Source of the DNA: Streptomyces viridochromogenes
GTDB lineage: Bacteria > Actinomycetota > Actinomycetes > Streptomycetales > Streptomycetaceae
DNA: 64,000 nucleotides
Direction: 5' to 3'
NCBI RefSeq assembly: GCF_001270495.1
Contig: NZ_LGUR01000194.1
Location: forward strand, 1 to 64,000
Part shown: in pieces, positions 41,152-50,247 of the stretch
Numbering within the stretch: position 1 is the stretch's first letter
Layout: every line of letters starts with the position of its first letter
Notes under the pieces: model-generated
Databases searched by the model: none
What the model was told of the DNA's origin: nothing
Seen by the model: only the letters and a program-made list of their open reading frames with translations
Position numbers and translations under genes: made by a program

Positions 41152-43337
41152 TGTCCCCGGACGTCCAGTTGGAGACCACGGCCCCGGCGAGCACGTCCAG
41201 GGAGCCGGACGGACTCGCCGCCCTGCTGCCTCGCTGGCATCTGCTGCGCGACGCCGAGGAGGGCGAACCGCTGCGCGCACTGCTCGCGGTGATCGCCGAG
41301 CAGCTCGACCGGGTCCGCGACGGCGTCCAGCAGGGCTACGAGGACCTGTTCGTGGAGACGGCGGCGCCCTGGGTGCTGCCGTACCTCGGCGACCTGGTCG
41401 GCTATCGCACCCTGCCCGGCTACGAGCGGGTCCTGACGGCCGGCCTGCACGAAGGCGGCCGCGCCGCCCTCGCCGAGGCCATCGCCCCGCGCGCCGACGT
41501 GGCCGCGACCGTCGCCAACCGCCGCCGCAAGGGCACCCTCCACCTCCTGGAGGAACTCGCCGACCAGGTCACCGGCTGGCCCGCCCGCGCCGTCGAGCTG
41601 TCCCGGCAGGTCTCCCACACCCAGCCCGTGAAGCTGTACGGCGACACCGGCGTCCACCGCGGCGAGCGCGGCCGTCTCGTCGACCTGCGCGACAACTCCG
41701 CCCTCGACCTCGCGGGCGGCGCTTTCGGCGCGACGGCGCGCACGGTCGACGTCCGCCGCGCCAACTCCCGGCACCGACAGGGTGGTTGGACTCCAGCGGG
41801 GGTCGCGCTCTTCGTCTGGCGGCTGAAGGCGCACTCGCTCACGCAGTCCCCGGCGTACTGCATCGACCGCGCCCGCAACCTCTACACCTTCTCGATCCTG
41901 GGCAACGACACCCCGCTGGTCACCAAGCCGTTCCCGGAGCCGTCGCCCACGCACATCGCGACCATCGACAACGTCCCGGCGTTCGTCACCCGCCGCCAGC
42001 TCCACGACCGGCTCGCCGACTACTACGGCCCCGGCAAGAGCCTGGTCATCCGGCGCGACGGCGAGGACCAGCCCGTACCGCCGTCGGACATCGTGGTCGC
42101 CGACCTGTCCGACTGGCGCTACCGGCCGGGGCGCGGCCAGGTCGCCGTCGACCCGGAGCTCGGGCGCATCGCGTTCGGGTCGCGGTCGGCGCCCCGGCAG
42201 GGCGTGTGGGTGGACTACCACTACGCGTCCGCCGCCGACACGGGCGGCGGCGAGTACGACCGGCTCGACCGCGAGCCGCGTCCCGACGCCGAGGTCTACC
42301 GGGTCGGGCCCGGGCAGCCGTACCGCCAGATCATGGACGCCTACCGGGCCTGGCAGCACGACCGCCGGGCCGACCGGACCGGCGCTTGCGGCATCATCGA
42401 GATCACGCACAGCGGCGCCTACCAGGAGCAGCTGGACTTCGACCTAGACCCCGGCGACCGCCTCGAAGTGCGGGCGGCCGAGGGCACCCGGCCGGTGATC
42501 CGCCTGCTCGACTGGTACAGCAACCGCCCCGACGCCCTCAACATCCGTGCGGTGTCCGAGGACTGCGCCCCGCACGAACGTCCGCGGATCGTCCTCGACG
42601 GCCTGCTGGTCGCCGGACGCGGCATCAACGTCACGGGCCCCATGGGCGCGGTCGTCGTGCGGCACTCCACGCTCGTCCCCGGCTGGTCGCTGGAGCCCGA
42701 GTGCGATCCGCACTCGCCGGAGGAGCCCAGCATCGTCCTGGACCGCACCACCGCGTGCCTCCAGATCGAGCACAGCATCCTCGGCACCATCGAGGTCATC
42801 GGCGACGAGGTGAGCGAGGACCCCCTCGACATCCACCTGCGCGACAGCATCCTCGACGCGACGGGCAGTGACCGCGAGGCCCTGTCCGCACCGGACTGCC
42901 GGCACGCGCACGCGGTGCTGCATCTGCACCGCACCACCGTCATCGGCGAGATCCACACGCACGCGGTGAAGATCGCCGAGAACTCGGTCTTCACCGGCCG
43001 GCTGCACGTGGCCCGGCGCGGCATCGGCTGCCTGCGGTACTCCTACGTTCCGGCCGGATCGCGCACCCCGCGCCGGTACCGCTGCCAGCCCGACCTGGCC
43101 GGGCCCGAACAGGCCGGTCGCGTACGGCCGTTGTTCACCTCCGAGCGCTACGGGACTCCCTGGTACGGGCTCCTCGCCGACCGGTGCGCCGAGGAGATCC
43201 GGCGCGGCTCGGACGACGGCGCCGAGATGGGCGCCTTCCACGACCTGTACCGGCCGCAGCGCGAGGACGGCCTCAGGGCACGGCTCGCGGAGTACACCCC
43301 GGCGGGCACGGACGCCGGGATCTTCTTCGTGACGTGA
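41151..43337 (+). CDS. eCIS phage tail protein, gpI/tail-fibre-position protein
   Basis: 728 aa. The N-terminus resembles the P2 gpI-like tail protein domain (LLPRWHLLRDAEEGEPLRAL, WVLPYLGDLVGYRTL). The rest is rich in beta strands and looks like a parallel beta-helix (IVLDGLLVAGRGINVTGPMG, VVVRHSTLVPGWS). It occupies the position where fibre genes lie in Afp/Pvc clusters, but no coiled-coil or adhesin tip is evident. The ATG at 41151 follows GGAGG by seven bases; an in-frame GTG three bases earlier is less well placed. Confidence 0.78.
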   Translation: MSPDVQLETTAPASTSREPDGLAALLPRWHLLRDAEEGEPLRALLAVIAEQLDRVRDGVQQGYEDLFVETAAPWVLPYLGDLVGYRTLPGYERVLTAGLHEGGRAALAEAIAPRADVAATVANRRRKGTLHLLEELADQVTGWPARAVELSRQVSHTQPVKLYGDTGVHRGERGRLVDLRDNSALDLAGGAFGATARTVDVRRANSRHRQGGWTPAGVALFVWRLKAHSLTQSPAYCIDRARNLYTFSILGNDTPLVTKPFPEPSPTHIATIDNVPAFVTRRQLHDRLADYYGPGKSLVIRRDGEDQPVPPSDIVVADLSDWRYRPGRGQVAVDPELGRIAFGSRSAPRQGVWVDYHYASAADTGGGEYDRLDREPRPDAEVYRVGPGQPYRQIMDAYRAWQHDRRADRTGACGIIEITHSGAYQEQLDFDLDPGDRLEVRAAEGTRPVIRLLDWYSNRPDALNIRAVSEDCAPHERPRIVLDGLLVAGRGINVTGPMGAVVVRHSTLVPGWSLEPECDPHSPEEPSIVLDRTTACLQIEHSILGTIEVIGDEVSEDPLDIHLRDSILDATGSDREALSAPDCRHAHAVLHLHRTTVIGEIHTHAVKIAENSVFTGRLHVARRGIGCLRYSYVPAGSRTPRRYRCQPDLAGPEQAGRVRPLFTSERYGTPWYGLLADRCAEEIRRGSDDGAEMGAFHDLYRPQREDGLRARLAEYTPAGTDAGIFFVT

Positions 43338-43415
43338 GGCGAGACATGAGCCATGACGTGCGCTTCGCCGTCGTAAGCCCTACCCGCACTTTCCTGAACC
43401 AGGGGGACCCCCTTC

Positions 43416-44966
43416 ATGCACGCTGACCTCTCCCGCCTCACGTTCCGCCCGCAGCGGCGCTACTCGGCGGTCATCGCCCAGCAGGGGCGCGTTCAGCTCG
43501 ACGCCGACATCAACGAGCAGACCGCGATCCAGCTCCACCAGGCCCGCACGCTCGCCGCCGACCTGATCGGCCGGCACGGGGGGCCGCGCGACGCCGCCGG
43601 CTTCAAGATCGACTATGTGGGCGGCAAGCACGACATCGACACGCTGCACATCCGCGGCGGCCGGTACTACGTCGACGGCATCCTGGTCGACGCGACCCGC
43701 CCGGCGCCCGGCGTGCCCGTCCCGGACGACGCCGGCGAGCAGGAGCAGGAGGCCGCCGCCCCGCCCGCGTACTGGACCTACTGGGACCAGCCCGACGGCT
43801 TCCGCGACCCGGAGAAGCCCGGCGACCGGCTGCCCTCGCCTGCCACGTCGCCGTTCGTGGTCTACCTGAACGTGTGGGAGCGCGCCGTCTCCGCCGCCGA
43901 GGACCCGGCCCTGCGGGAAGTCGCTCTCGGCGCCGCGATGCCCGACACGGCCGCCCGTGTGAAGGTCGTCTGGCAGGTGCTGCCGCTGTCGCTGGCCGCG
44001 CTGGACATCGAGGAGACCGACCCGTCCAAGGAGGTCGTCCGCGCCGCCTTCGACAAGTGGGCGCAGAAGCAGGCCGCGCCCACCGCACGCCTGGCCGCCC
44101 GCAGCGAGCGGCCCGACCACGCCGACGAGGACCCCTGCCTGGTCAAGCCGGACGCCCGCTACCGTGGCCCGGAGAACCAGCTGTACCGCGTCGAGGTGCA
44201 CGCGGGCGGCGACGCGAAGGACGCCACCTTCAAGTGGTCCCGGGAGAACGGCTCCGTGGTCTTCCCGGTCGACGAACTCGACGGCACCTGGGTGCAGTTG
44301 GCGTCCCTCGGGCACGACGACAAGCTGGACCTGGACGTCGGCGACCACGTGGAGCTCACCGACACCGCGTACGCCTCCCGCCTCGAACCCCTGCCCCTGC
44401 TCCGGGTCGAGGAACTGGACCTGCCGGGCCGCCGCGTCCGCCTCAGCGCCGAGCCCGACCAGTCCGTCGGCCGGCTGCCCCACCTCAACCCGTTCCTGCG
44501 CCGCTGGGACCACCACGGCGGACCGAGGCGCAAGGGCCGTACGACCGCCCTGAAGGGCGGCGCGGTTCCCGTCGCCGAGGGGGAGTGGCTGCCGCTGGAG
44601 GACGGGGTCGAGGTGTACTTCGCCAAGGGCGCCGCCTACCGCACCGGCGACCACTGGATCATCCCCGCCCGCACCGCCACCGGACGCGTCGAGTGGCCCA
44701 CGGACGCCGCGCGCCGCCCGCTGCTCCAGGGCCCCTCCGGCATCGTCCGCGCCTTCGCGCCGCTGGCCCTGGTCAAGGGTGAGGGTGGCACGGTCGATCT
44801 GCGCCTCGCCTTCAACCCCCTGGCCAGCAGCATCCCGGCCGCCGACGAGGCGACGCTCGCGGCTGAGGAGCAGGCGCGCCGCGAGGAGCAGCTGGCGGAG
44901 GACCCGTCGGGCGGGAGGTCGCAGACCACCGCGGACGCGGAGGCCGCGGCGGAAGGAGACAACTGA
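43416..44966 (+). CDS. DUF6519 eCIS-associated protein
   Basis: 516 aa. Begins with the DUF6519 signature LSRLTFRPQRRYSAVIAQQG then RVQLDADINEQ. A repeated beta-rich body and an Ala/Glu-rich tail follow (DEATLAAEEQARREEQLAED). The family is found almost only in eCIS and related tail loci and is presumed structural, perhaps on the particle surface or baseplate. Its TGA overlaps the ATG of the amidase gene by one base. Confidence 0.8.
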   Translation: MHADLSRLTFRPQRRYSAVIAQQGRVQLDADINEQTAIQLHQARTLAADLIGRHGGPRDAAGFKIDYVGGKHDIDTLHIRGGRYYVDGILVDATRPAPGVPVPDDAGEQEQEAAAPPAYWTYWDQPDGFRDPEKPGDRLPSPATSPFVVYLNVWERAVSAAEDPALREVALGAAMPDTAARVKVVWQVLPLSLAALDIEETDPSKEVVRAAFDKWAQKQAAPTARLAARSERPDHADEDPCLVKPDARYRGPENQLYRVEVHAGGDAKDATFKWSRENGSVVFPVDELDGTWVQLASLGHDDKLDLDVGDHVELTDTAYASRLEPLPLLRVEELDLPGRRVRLSAEPDQSVGRLPHLNPFLRRWDHHGGPRRKGRTTALKGGAVPVAEGEWLPLEDGVEVYFAKGAAYRTGDHWIIPARTATGRVEWPTDAARRPLLQGPSGIVRAFAPLALVKGEGGTVDLRLAFNPLASSIPAADEATLAAEEQARREEQLAEDPSGGRSQTTADAEAAAEGDN

Positions 44967-45868
44967 TGGCCAAGCCCCTGAGCGCGTCCAAGATGGTGGA
45001 GATCCTCCGCGCGGAGGGTCTGACGGTCCACGAGGTGCGCAGCTGGCGCACCCACAACCGCAACAGCAAGGGCGCCTGGGGCCCGGTGAACGGCGTGATG
45101 ATCCACCACACCGTCACCAAGGGCACCGAGGCCTCGGTGAACATCTGCTACAACGGCTACTCCGGCCTGCCCGGCCCGCTCTGCCACGGCGTCATAGACA
45201 AGAAGGGCGAGATCCACCTCGTCGGCAACGGCCGCGCCAACCACGCCGGTCTCGGTGACAGCGACGTCCTGCGCGCCGTGATCAACGAGTCGAGGTTGCC
45301 GCACGACAACGAGGCCGACACCGACGGCAACGCCCGCTTCTACGGCTTCGAGTGCATCAACCTCGGCGACGGCAAGGATCCCTGGCCCGAGGCGCAGAAG
45401 GAGGCCATCGAGAAGGTCTCGGCCGCGATCTGCCGCCACCACGGCTGGAGCGAGCGCTCGGTCATCGGCCACAAGGAGTGGCAGCCCGGCAAGCAGGACC
45501 CGCGCGGCTTCACCATGGACGGAATGCGCAAGCGCATCGCGCAACGGCTGAAGGGCGGCGGTGGCGGTGGGGGCGGCGACACCACCCCCGACCCGAAGCC
45601 CGTGCCCAAGCCGAAGCATGTGCCGTTCCCCGGCAGCGGCTTCTTCCACATCGGCCAGAAGTCCCCGATCATCACGGCCATGGGCCACCGCCTGGTCGCC
45701 GAGGGCTGCGGCCGCTACGAGGAGGGCCCGAGCCCGGAGTGGACCGAGGCCGACCGCCGCTCCTACGCCGCCTGGCAGCAGAAGCTCCACTTCAAGGGCA
45801 AGGACGCGGACGGCATCCCCGGCAAGGTCAGCTGGGACAAGCTGAAGGTGCCCGACGGGGGGAAGTGA
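44966..45868 (+). CDS. N-acetylmuramoyl-L-alanine amidase, eCIS-linked, no signal peptide
   Basis: 300 aa. Residues ~20-190 are an amidase_2/PGRP domain ([14 protein letters not shown] with the zinc His, [25 protein letters not shown]). A Gly-rich linker (GGGGGGGGD) leads to a C-terminal peptidoglycan-binding module seen in Streptomyces phage endolysins ([30 protein letters not shown]). It cleaves the bond between muramic acid and L-Ala. There is no export signal, so it must leave with the particle, by lysis or by injection. It is coupled to the DUF6519 gene and closes the eCIS operon. Confidence 0.9.
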   Translation: MAKPLSASKMVEILRAEGLTVHEVRSWRTHNRNSKGAWGPVNGVMIHHTVTKGTEASVNICYNGYSGLPGPLCHGVIDKKGEIHLVGNGRANHAGLGDSDVLRAVINESRLPHDNEADTDGNARFYGFECINLGDGKDPWPEAQKEAIEKVSAAICRHHGWSERSVIGHKEWQPGKQDPRGFTMDGMRKRIAQRLKGGGGGGGGDTTPDPKPVPKPKHVPFPGSGFFHIGQKSPIITAMGHRLVAEGCGRYEEGPSPEWTEADRRSYAAWQQKLHFKGKDADGIPGKVSWDKLKVPDGGK

Positions 45869-45884
45869 GACGATCCCTTCCCCG

Positions 45885-45925
45885 GAGCCGCCCCGGATAC
45901 CCCTCCCCGGTATCCGGGGCGGCTC
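45885..45925 (+). terminator. terminator at the end of the eCIS operon
   Basis: A perfect 17-bp stem (arms 45885-45901 and 45909-45925; GAGCCGCCCCGGATACC and its complement) with a 7-nt loop, 17 bp after the amidase stop. It separates the injection-system locus from the paa operon. Confidence 0.85.
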
Positions 45926-45975
45926 TGACTTGCGTGACGGGTCTTGCTCGGCATCCGAAAACAAGTCACACTGGT

Positions 45976-45993
45976 ACCGAACGAATGGTCGGT
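45976..45993. promoter_or_regulatory. probable TetR-type operator of the paa operon
   Basis: ACCGAACGAATGGTCGGT, with ACCGA/TCGGT arms, lies 31 bp before the paaA start. It resembles the ACCG-N2-CG-N2-CGGT pattern I recall for actinobacterial PaaR-type repressors. No paaR gene is present in the window. Confidence 0.45.
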
Positions 45994-46023
45994 TGGGAAG
46001 CCGGAAGTCGGAAGCTGGTATCG

Positions 46024-46971
46024 ATGACGGAGCAGCTGCAAGAGCACTTCGACGCGACGATCTCGCGCGACCAGCGGATCGAGCCGCGGGACTGGATGCC
46101 CGACGGCTACCGCAGGACCTTGATCCGCCAGATCGCGCAGCACGCCCACTCGGAGATCATCGGCATGCAGCCGGAGGGGGAGTGGATCACGAAGGCGCCC
46201 TCCCTGCGGCGCAAGGCGATCCTCTTCGCGAAGGTGCAGGACGAGGCCGGGCACGGGCTGTATCTGTACTCGGCGGCGGAGACCCTGGGGACCGACCGCG
46301 CGGAGCTGACGAACCGGCTCATCGAGGGCCGCCAGAAGTACTCGTCGATCTTCAACTACCCGACCGTGAGCTTCGCCGACGTCGGCGTGATCGGCTGGTT
46401 CGTGGACGGCGCGGCGATCTGCAACCAGGTCCCGCTGTGCCGCAGTTCCTACGGGCCGTACGCGCGCGCGATGGTGCGGATCTGCAAGGAGGAGTCGTTC
46501 CACCAGCGGCAGGGCTACGAGCTGCTGATGACGATGATGCGCGGCACCGAGGCCCAGCGGGAGATGGTGCAGGACGCCGTGAACCGCTGGTGGTGGCCGT
46601 CGTTGATGATGTTCGGTCCGCCCGACGACGCCTCGCCCAACTCCGCGCAGTCGATGGCCTGGAAGATCAAGCGGCACAGCAACGACGAGCTGCGTCAGCG
46701 CTTCGTCGACATGACCGTCCCGCAGGCCGAGAAGCTCGGCGTCACCCTGCCCGACCCGGAGCTGCGCTGGAACGCCGAGCGCGGCCACCACGACTTCGGC
46801 ACCCCCGACTGGGACGAGCTGATGCGGGTCATCAAGGGCGACGGGCCGTGCAACGACCAGCGGATGCAGCGGCGCAGGAGCGCCCACGAGGAGGGCGCCT
46901 GGGTGCGGGAGGCGGCCACCGCCCACGCGGCCAAGCAGGCCGCCCGTGCCGAGAAGGGAGCGGCGGCATGA
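46024..46971 (+). CDS. paaA: phenylacetyl-CoA epoxidase catalytic subunit PaaA
   Basis: The diiron oxygenase subunit, 315 aa, that epoxidises the ring of phenylacetyl-CoA as the first committed step of aerobic phenylacetate degradation. The carboxylate-bridged iron ligands lie in helices such as [17 protein letters not shown] (ExxH) and [14 protein letters not shown] (ExxH). The ATG at 46024 is preceded by GGAAG. The gene overlaps paaB by 4 bp (ATGA). Confidence 0.95.
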   Translation: MTEQLQEHFDATISRDQRIEPRDWMPDGYRRTLIRQIAQHAHSEIIGMQPEGEWITKAPSLRRKAILFAKVQDEAGHGLYLYSAAETLGTDRAELTNRLIEGRQKYSSIFNYPTVSFADVGVIGWFVDGAAICNQVPLCRSSYGPYARAMVRICKEESFHQRQGYELLMTMMRGTEAQREMVQDAVNRWWWPSLMMFGPPDDASPNSAQSMAWKIKRHSNDELRQRFVDMTVPQAEKLGVTLPDPELRWNAERGHHDFGTPDWDELMRVIKGDGPCNDQRMQRRRSAHEEGAWVREAATAHAAKQAARAEKGAAA

Positions 46972-47261
46972 GCGCCGACAAGCAGGACTGGCCGCTGTAC
47001 GAGGTGTTCGTACGGGGCAAGCGCGGGCTCAACCACGTCCACGTGGGCTCGCTGCACGCCGCCGACGACCGGATGGCGCTCACCCACGCGCGCGACCTGT
47101 ACACGCGCCGCAACGAGGGCGTGTCCATCTGGGTGGTGCGCTCGGAGCACATCACCGCCTCGACCCGCGACGAGAAGGACCCGTTCTTCGAGCCGAGCGC
47201 CGACAAGGTCTACCGCCACCCGACCTTCTACGACATCCCCGACGACGTCCCGCACATCTGA
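46968..47261 (+). CDS. paaB: phenylacetyl-CoA epoxidase subunit PaaB
   Basis: 97 aa, the normal length. It contains [20 protein letters not shown] and the conserved [14 protein letters not shown]. PaaB is a small structural subunit of the epoxidase complex and bridges catalytic dimers. It overlaps paaA, and paaC starts 10 bp downstream. Confidence 0.95.
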   Translation: MSADKQDWPLYEVFVRGKRGLNHVHVGSLHAADDRMALTHARDLYTRRNEGVSIWVVRSEHITASTRDEKDPFFEPSADKVYRHPTFYDIPDDVPHI

Positions 47262-47271
47262 AGGAGAGGGC

Positions 47272-48099
47272 ATGAGTGACGACCACGTCTATCTGACCCT
47301 CGCCGAGGGACACGAGGACGACGCCCGCTGGGCCTACGGCACCGGCTTCGAGGACCCCCTGCACGGCGTGGACACCACGGTGCCCCAGGGCATCGACGCC
47401 GGTGAACTCGCCGCCCTCTGCGTCGCGTTGGCCGACGACGCCCTGGTCTCGGCCCAGCGTCTCGCCGAGTGGATCACCCGGGCTCCCGAGCTGGAGGAGG
47501 AGGTCGCGCTGGCCAACATCGGCCTCGATCTCCTCGGCCAGGCCCGCCTGCTCTACTCCCGCGCCGGCCAGGCCGACGGCACCGGACGCGACGAGGACGC
47601 CTACGCCTACTTCCGCGACGCCGCCGACTTCCGCAACGTACGCCTGGCCGAAGCACCCAACGGCGACTTCGCGTTCTCCATCGTGCGGCTCCTGCTGCTC
47701 TCCAGCTGGCGCCTCGCCCACTTCGAGCGGCTGGCGTCCCACCCGGACCCCGTGCTGGCGGCGATCGCCACGAAGGGCGTCAAGGAGCTGGCCTACCACC
47801 GGCAGTACGCGGCGGAGTGGACGGTGCGCCTGGGCGACGGCACGGAGGAGTCGCACCGCCGGACCCGCAAGGCCCTGGAACAAGTGGCCCCCTACCTGGG
47901 GGAGTTGTTCACGGCGTACGACGTACGCGACGAGGTCGTCGCCGTCCTGCGCCAGGTCACCCAGGCGGCCGGACTGCCCATGCCGGTGTACCGCCCGCTG
48001 CCCGGATCCGGCCGCGACGGCCAGCACACCGAGCATCTCGCCCCGCTGCTGGCCGAGTTGCAGGGCGTGGCCCGGGCCCACCCGGAGGCGACATGGTGA
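47272..48099 (+). CDS. paaC: phenylacetyl-CoA epoxidase subunit PaaC
   Basis: 275 aa, a ferritin-like subunit related to PaaA but without a functional diiron site. Recognisable stretches are ALADDALVSAQRLAEWITRA, ANIGLDLLGQARLLYSRAG and VKELAYHRQYAAEWTVRLGD. It forms the AC heterodimer that builds the complex. Its stop overlaps the paaD start by 7 bp. Confidence 0.95.
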   Translation: MSDDHVYLTLAEGHEDDARWAYGTGFEDPLHGVDTTVPQGIDAGELAALCVALADDALVSAQRLAEWITRAPELEEEVALANIGLDLLGQARLLYSRAGQADGTGRDEDAYAYFRDAADFRNVRLAEAPNGDFAFSIVRLLLLSSWRLAHFERLASHPDPVLAAIATKGVKELAYHRQYAAEWTVRLGDGTEESHRRTRKALEQVAPYLGELFTAYDVRDEVVAVLRQVTQAAGLPMPVYRPLPGSGRDGQHTEHLAPLLAELQGVARAHPEATW

Positions 48100-48602
48100 C
48101 CACGCTGCCCGCCGCACGGCGCGCCCGGCACGTCGCCGAACAGGTGCCGGACCCCGAGCTGCCCATGCTCACCCTGGCCGACCTGGGCGTGCTGCGCGAC
48201 GTCGAGCTGACCGAGGACGGCACGGTGGTCGCGAGCCTGACCCCGACCTACTCCGGCTGCCCGGCGATGGCGGAGATGCGCGCGGACGTGGCGGCGCGGC
48301 TGCGTGCGGCCGGGTACGCGCGCGTGGAGATCCGTACGGTCCTCGACCCGCCGTGGACCAGCGACTGGATCACCCCGGCCGGCCGCCGCAAGCTCACCGA
48401 GCACGGCATCGCCCCGCCCGGCCCCGCACCGCACGGCGGCCCCGTCAGGCTCGTCCTGTCCCCCACCCGGCACGCGGTGACCTGTCCGCGCTGCGGCTCG
48501 GCGAACACCGAGGAGACCTCCCGCTTCGCCGCCACGTCCTGCAAGGCCCTGTGGCGCTGCCGCGCCTGCCGCGAGCCGTTCGAGTACGTCAAGGAGATCT
48601 GA
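48093..48602 (+). CDS. paaD: phenylacetyl-CoA epoxidase maturation factor PaaD
   Basis: 169 aa. The N-terminal MIP18/DUF59-type domain (VPDPELPMLTLADLGVLRDV, PTYSGCPAMAEM) belongs to an Fe-S/metal assembly factor. The C-terminus has two Cys pairs (CPRCGS, CRAC) likely binding zinc. GGAGG precedes the ATG. The stop is immediately followed by the paaE ATG. Confidence 0.93.
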   Translation: MVTTLPAARRARHVAEQVPDPELPMLTLADLGVLRDVELTEDGTVVASLTPTYSGCPAMAEMRADVAARLRAAGYARVEIRTVLDPPWTSDWITPAGRRKLTEHGIAPPGPAPHGGPVRLVLSPTRHAVTCPRCGSANTEETSRFAATSCKALWRCRACREPFEYVKEI

Positions 48603-49718
48603 ATGGAAGGCCTGAAGGAAGCACAGACGGCTGCGGCGGTACGCCCGCGCACCCGCCGCCGTCCGGCCTTCCACCCCCTGCGCGTCGCCGCCGTGACGCC
48701 CCTGTGCGCGGACGCGGTCGCCGTCGGCTTCGACATCCCGGAGGAGCTGGCCGAGGAGTTCGCCTTCGAGCCCGGACAGTCGCTGACCTTGCGGCGCGAG
48801 ATCGACGGGCGGGACGAGCGGCGCTCGTACTCGATCTGTTCGCCGGTCGGGTCGAGCCCGCGGATCGGTGTCCGGGTCGTGCCCGGCGGCCTGTTCTCCT
48901 CGTGGCTCGTCAACGACGTCCACCCCGGCGACACCGTCGAGGTGATGGCCCCCACCGGCGCCTTCACGCCCGACCTCACCACGCCCGGCCATCACGTACT
49001 GATCGCGGCCGGTTCCGGCATCACGCCGATGATGTCCATCGCCGAGTCCGTCCTGGCCGCCGACTCCCGCTCGACGGTCACCCTCTTCTACGGCAACCGC
49101 CGTACCGGCACCGTGATGTTCGCCGACGAGCTCGCGGACCTGAAGGACCTCTACCCGACCCGGTTCCAGCTCGCCCACGTGCTCTCCCGCGAGCCCCGCG
49201 AGGCCGAGGTGCTCTCCGGCCGTATCGACGCCGACCGGCTCGCGACGCTCGTCGACGCGCTGGTCGACGTGACGACCGCCGACCACTGGTGGCTGTGCGG
49301 CCCGCACGGCATGGTCCGGGACGCACAGCGGGTACTGGAGGGGCTCGGGGTCCCCGCGGAGCGGGTCCACCAGGAGCTGTTCTTCGCCGACGACGAGCCC
49401 GTCCGGGAGGTGCACCACGAGGAAGCAGGCCCGCGCGGACCCGTCAGCCAGGTCACCGTCACCCTCGACGGCCGTTCCACCACCGCGGCCCTGCCGCGCG
49501 AACGAACCCTCCTCGACGGCGCCCAACGGACCCGCCCCGACCTGCCGTTCGCCTGCAAGGGCGGTGTCTGCGGCACCTGCCGTGCCCTGGTCACCGACGG
49601 CAAGGCGGACATGCGCCGCAACTTCGCCCTGGAACCGGCCGAAGTGGCCGCGGGTTACGTGCTGACCTGCCAGTCGTACCCCGTCTCGGAGACGGTGACG
49701 GTCGACTACGACAGCTGA
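48603..49718 (+). CDS. paaE: phenylacetyl-CoA epoxidase reductase PaaE
   Basis: 371 aa. A ferredoxin-NADP reductase-type module binds FAD (DERRSYSICSPVG) and NADPH (AAGSGITPMMS, WWLCGPHGMV). The C-terminal plant-type 2Fe-2S ferredoxin has CKGGVCGTC at about residues 318-326 and the last ligand in VLTCQSYP. It supplies electrons to PaaA. It is the last gene of the operon. Confidence 0.95.
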   Translation: MEGLKEAQTAAAVRPRTRRRPAFHPLRVAAVTPLCADAVAVGFDIPEELAEEFAFEPGQSLTLRREIDGRDERRSYSICSPVGSSPRIGVRVVPGGLFSSWLVNDVHPGDTVEVMAPTGAFTPDLTTPGHHVLIAAGSGITPMMSIAESVLAADSRSTVTLFYGNRRTGTVMFADELADLKDLYPTRFQLAHVLSREPREAEVLSGRIDADRLATLVDALVDVTTADHWWLCGPHGMVRDAQRVLEGLGVPAERVHQELFFADDEPVREVHHEEAGPRGPVSQVTVTLDGRSTTAALPRERTLLDGAQRTRPDLPFACKGGVCGTCRALVTDGKADMRRNFALEPAEVAAGYVLTCQSYPVSETVTVDYDS

Positions 49719-49740
49719 CGGCTGCCGCTTGAGTGGCCCC

Positions 49741-49763
49741 CCGCCGACCGAGCCGGTCGGCGG
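49741..49763. terminator. terminator between paaE and the convergent DUF5997 gene
   Basis: A perfect 10-bp stem, CCGCCGACCG (49741-49750) and its complement (49754-49763), with a 3-nt loop. It suits both convergent units. Confidence 0.65.
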
Positions 49764-49796
49764 CAGGCGGGCCGGACGCGCGCGGCGACGGTCAGG

Positions 49797-50189
49797 TCAG
49801 GAGCCCTCTGCCGTGCGCTCCGCGTCCCGCTGCCTGAGGCGGGCCGCCTCCTTGCGGACCTCGGCCTGGGTCGCGCGCTCCTTCTGCAGCCACTCGGGCT
49901 GCTCCTGCTTCAGCGCCTCGATCTGCTCGGTGGTGAGGGCCTCCGCGACACCGCCGCGGGCCAGCCCGGCGATGGAGACCCCCAGCTTCTGCGCGACGAC
50001 GGGACGGGGGTGCGGGCCGTCGCGTCGCAGGTCGCGCAGCCACTGCGGCGGGTCGGCCTGGAGCGCGTTCAGCTCCGCGCGCGTGACCACGCCCTCCCGG
50101 AACTCGGCGGGGGTGGCTTCGAGGTACACACCCAGCTTCTTCGCCGCGGTCGCGGGCTTCATGGTCTGGGTGCTTTGGTGCGACGTCAT
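49797..50189 (-). CDS. DUF5997 family protein
   Basis: 130 aa, starting with MTSHQSTQTMKPATAAKKLG and containing two similar segments (EFREGVVTRAELNALQADPP and VAEALTTEQIEALKQEQPEW), each followed by a basic, helical part. It is common in Streptomyces beside the LysR-like gene found here divergently 58 bp away. Function is unknown. The repeats with TRAEL/TTEQI and W-L-x4-R suggest a small duplicated helical fold. Confidence 0.8.
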   Translation of the reverse strand: MTSHQSTQTMKPATAAKKLGVYLEATPAEFREGVVTRAELNALQADPPQWLRDLRRDGPHPRPVVAQKLGVSIAGLARGGVAEALTTEQIEALKQEQPEWLQKERATQAEVRKEAARLRQRDAERTAEGS

Positions 50190-50247
50190 GGTCTCAAGGG
50201 TATCGACTGGGTGAACCGCCGCTGACCACGGCCGGTAACCTGGCCAG

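Noticed and set aside
37900..41280. A second 1126-codon antisense open frame over the second large baseplate gene
   Set aside because: Same reason; the sense strand has the LysM and baseplate motifs.
16091..45868. Prophage
   Set aside because: No terminase, portal, capsid, integrase or replication genes. The DUF4255, DUF4157, AAA+ and DUF6519 genes mark an eCIS.
16091..45868. Type VI secretion system
   Set aside because: No TssJLM membrane complex or ClpV; actinobacteria lack an outer membrane, and the marker genes are those of eCIS.
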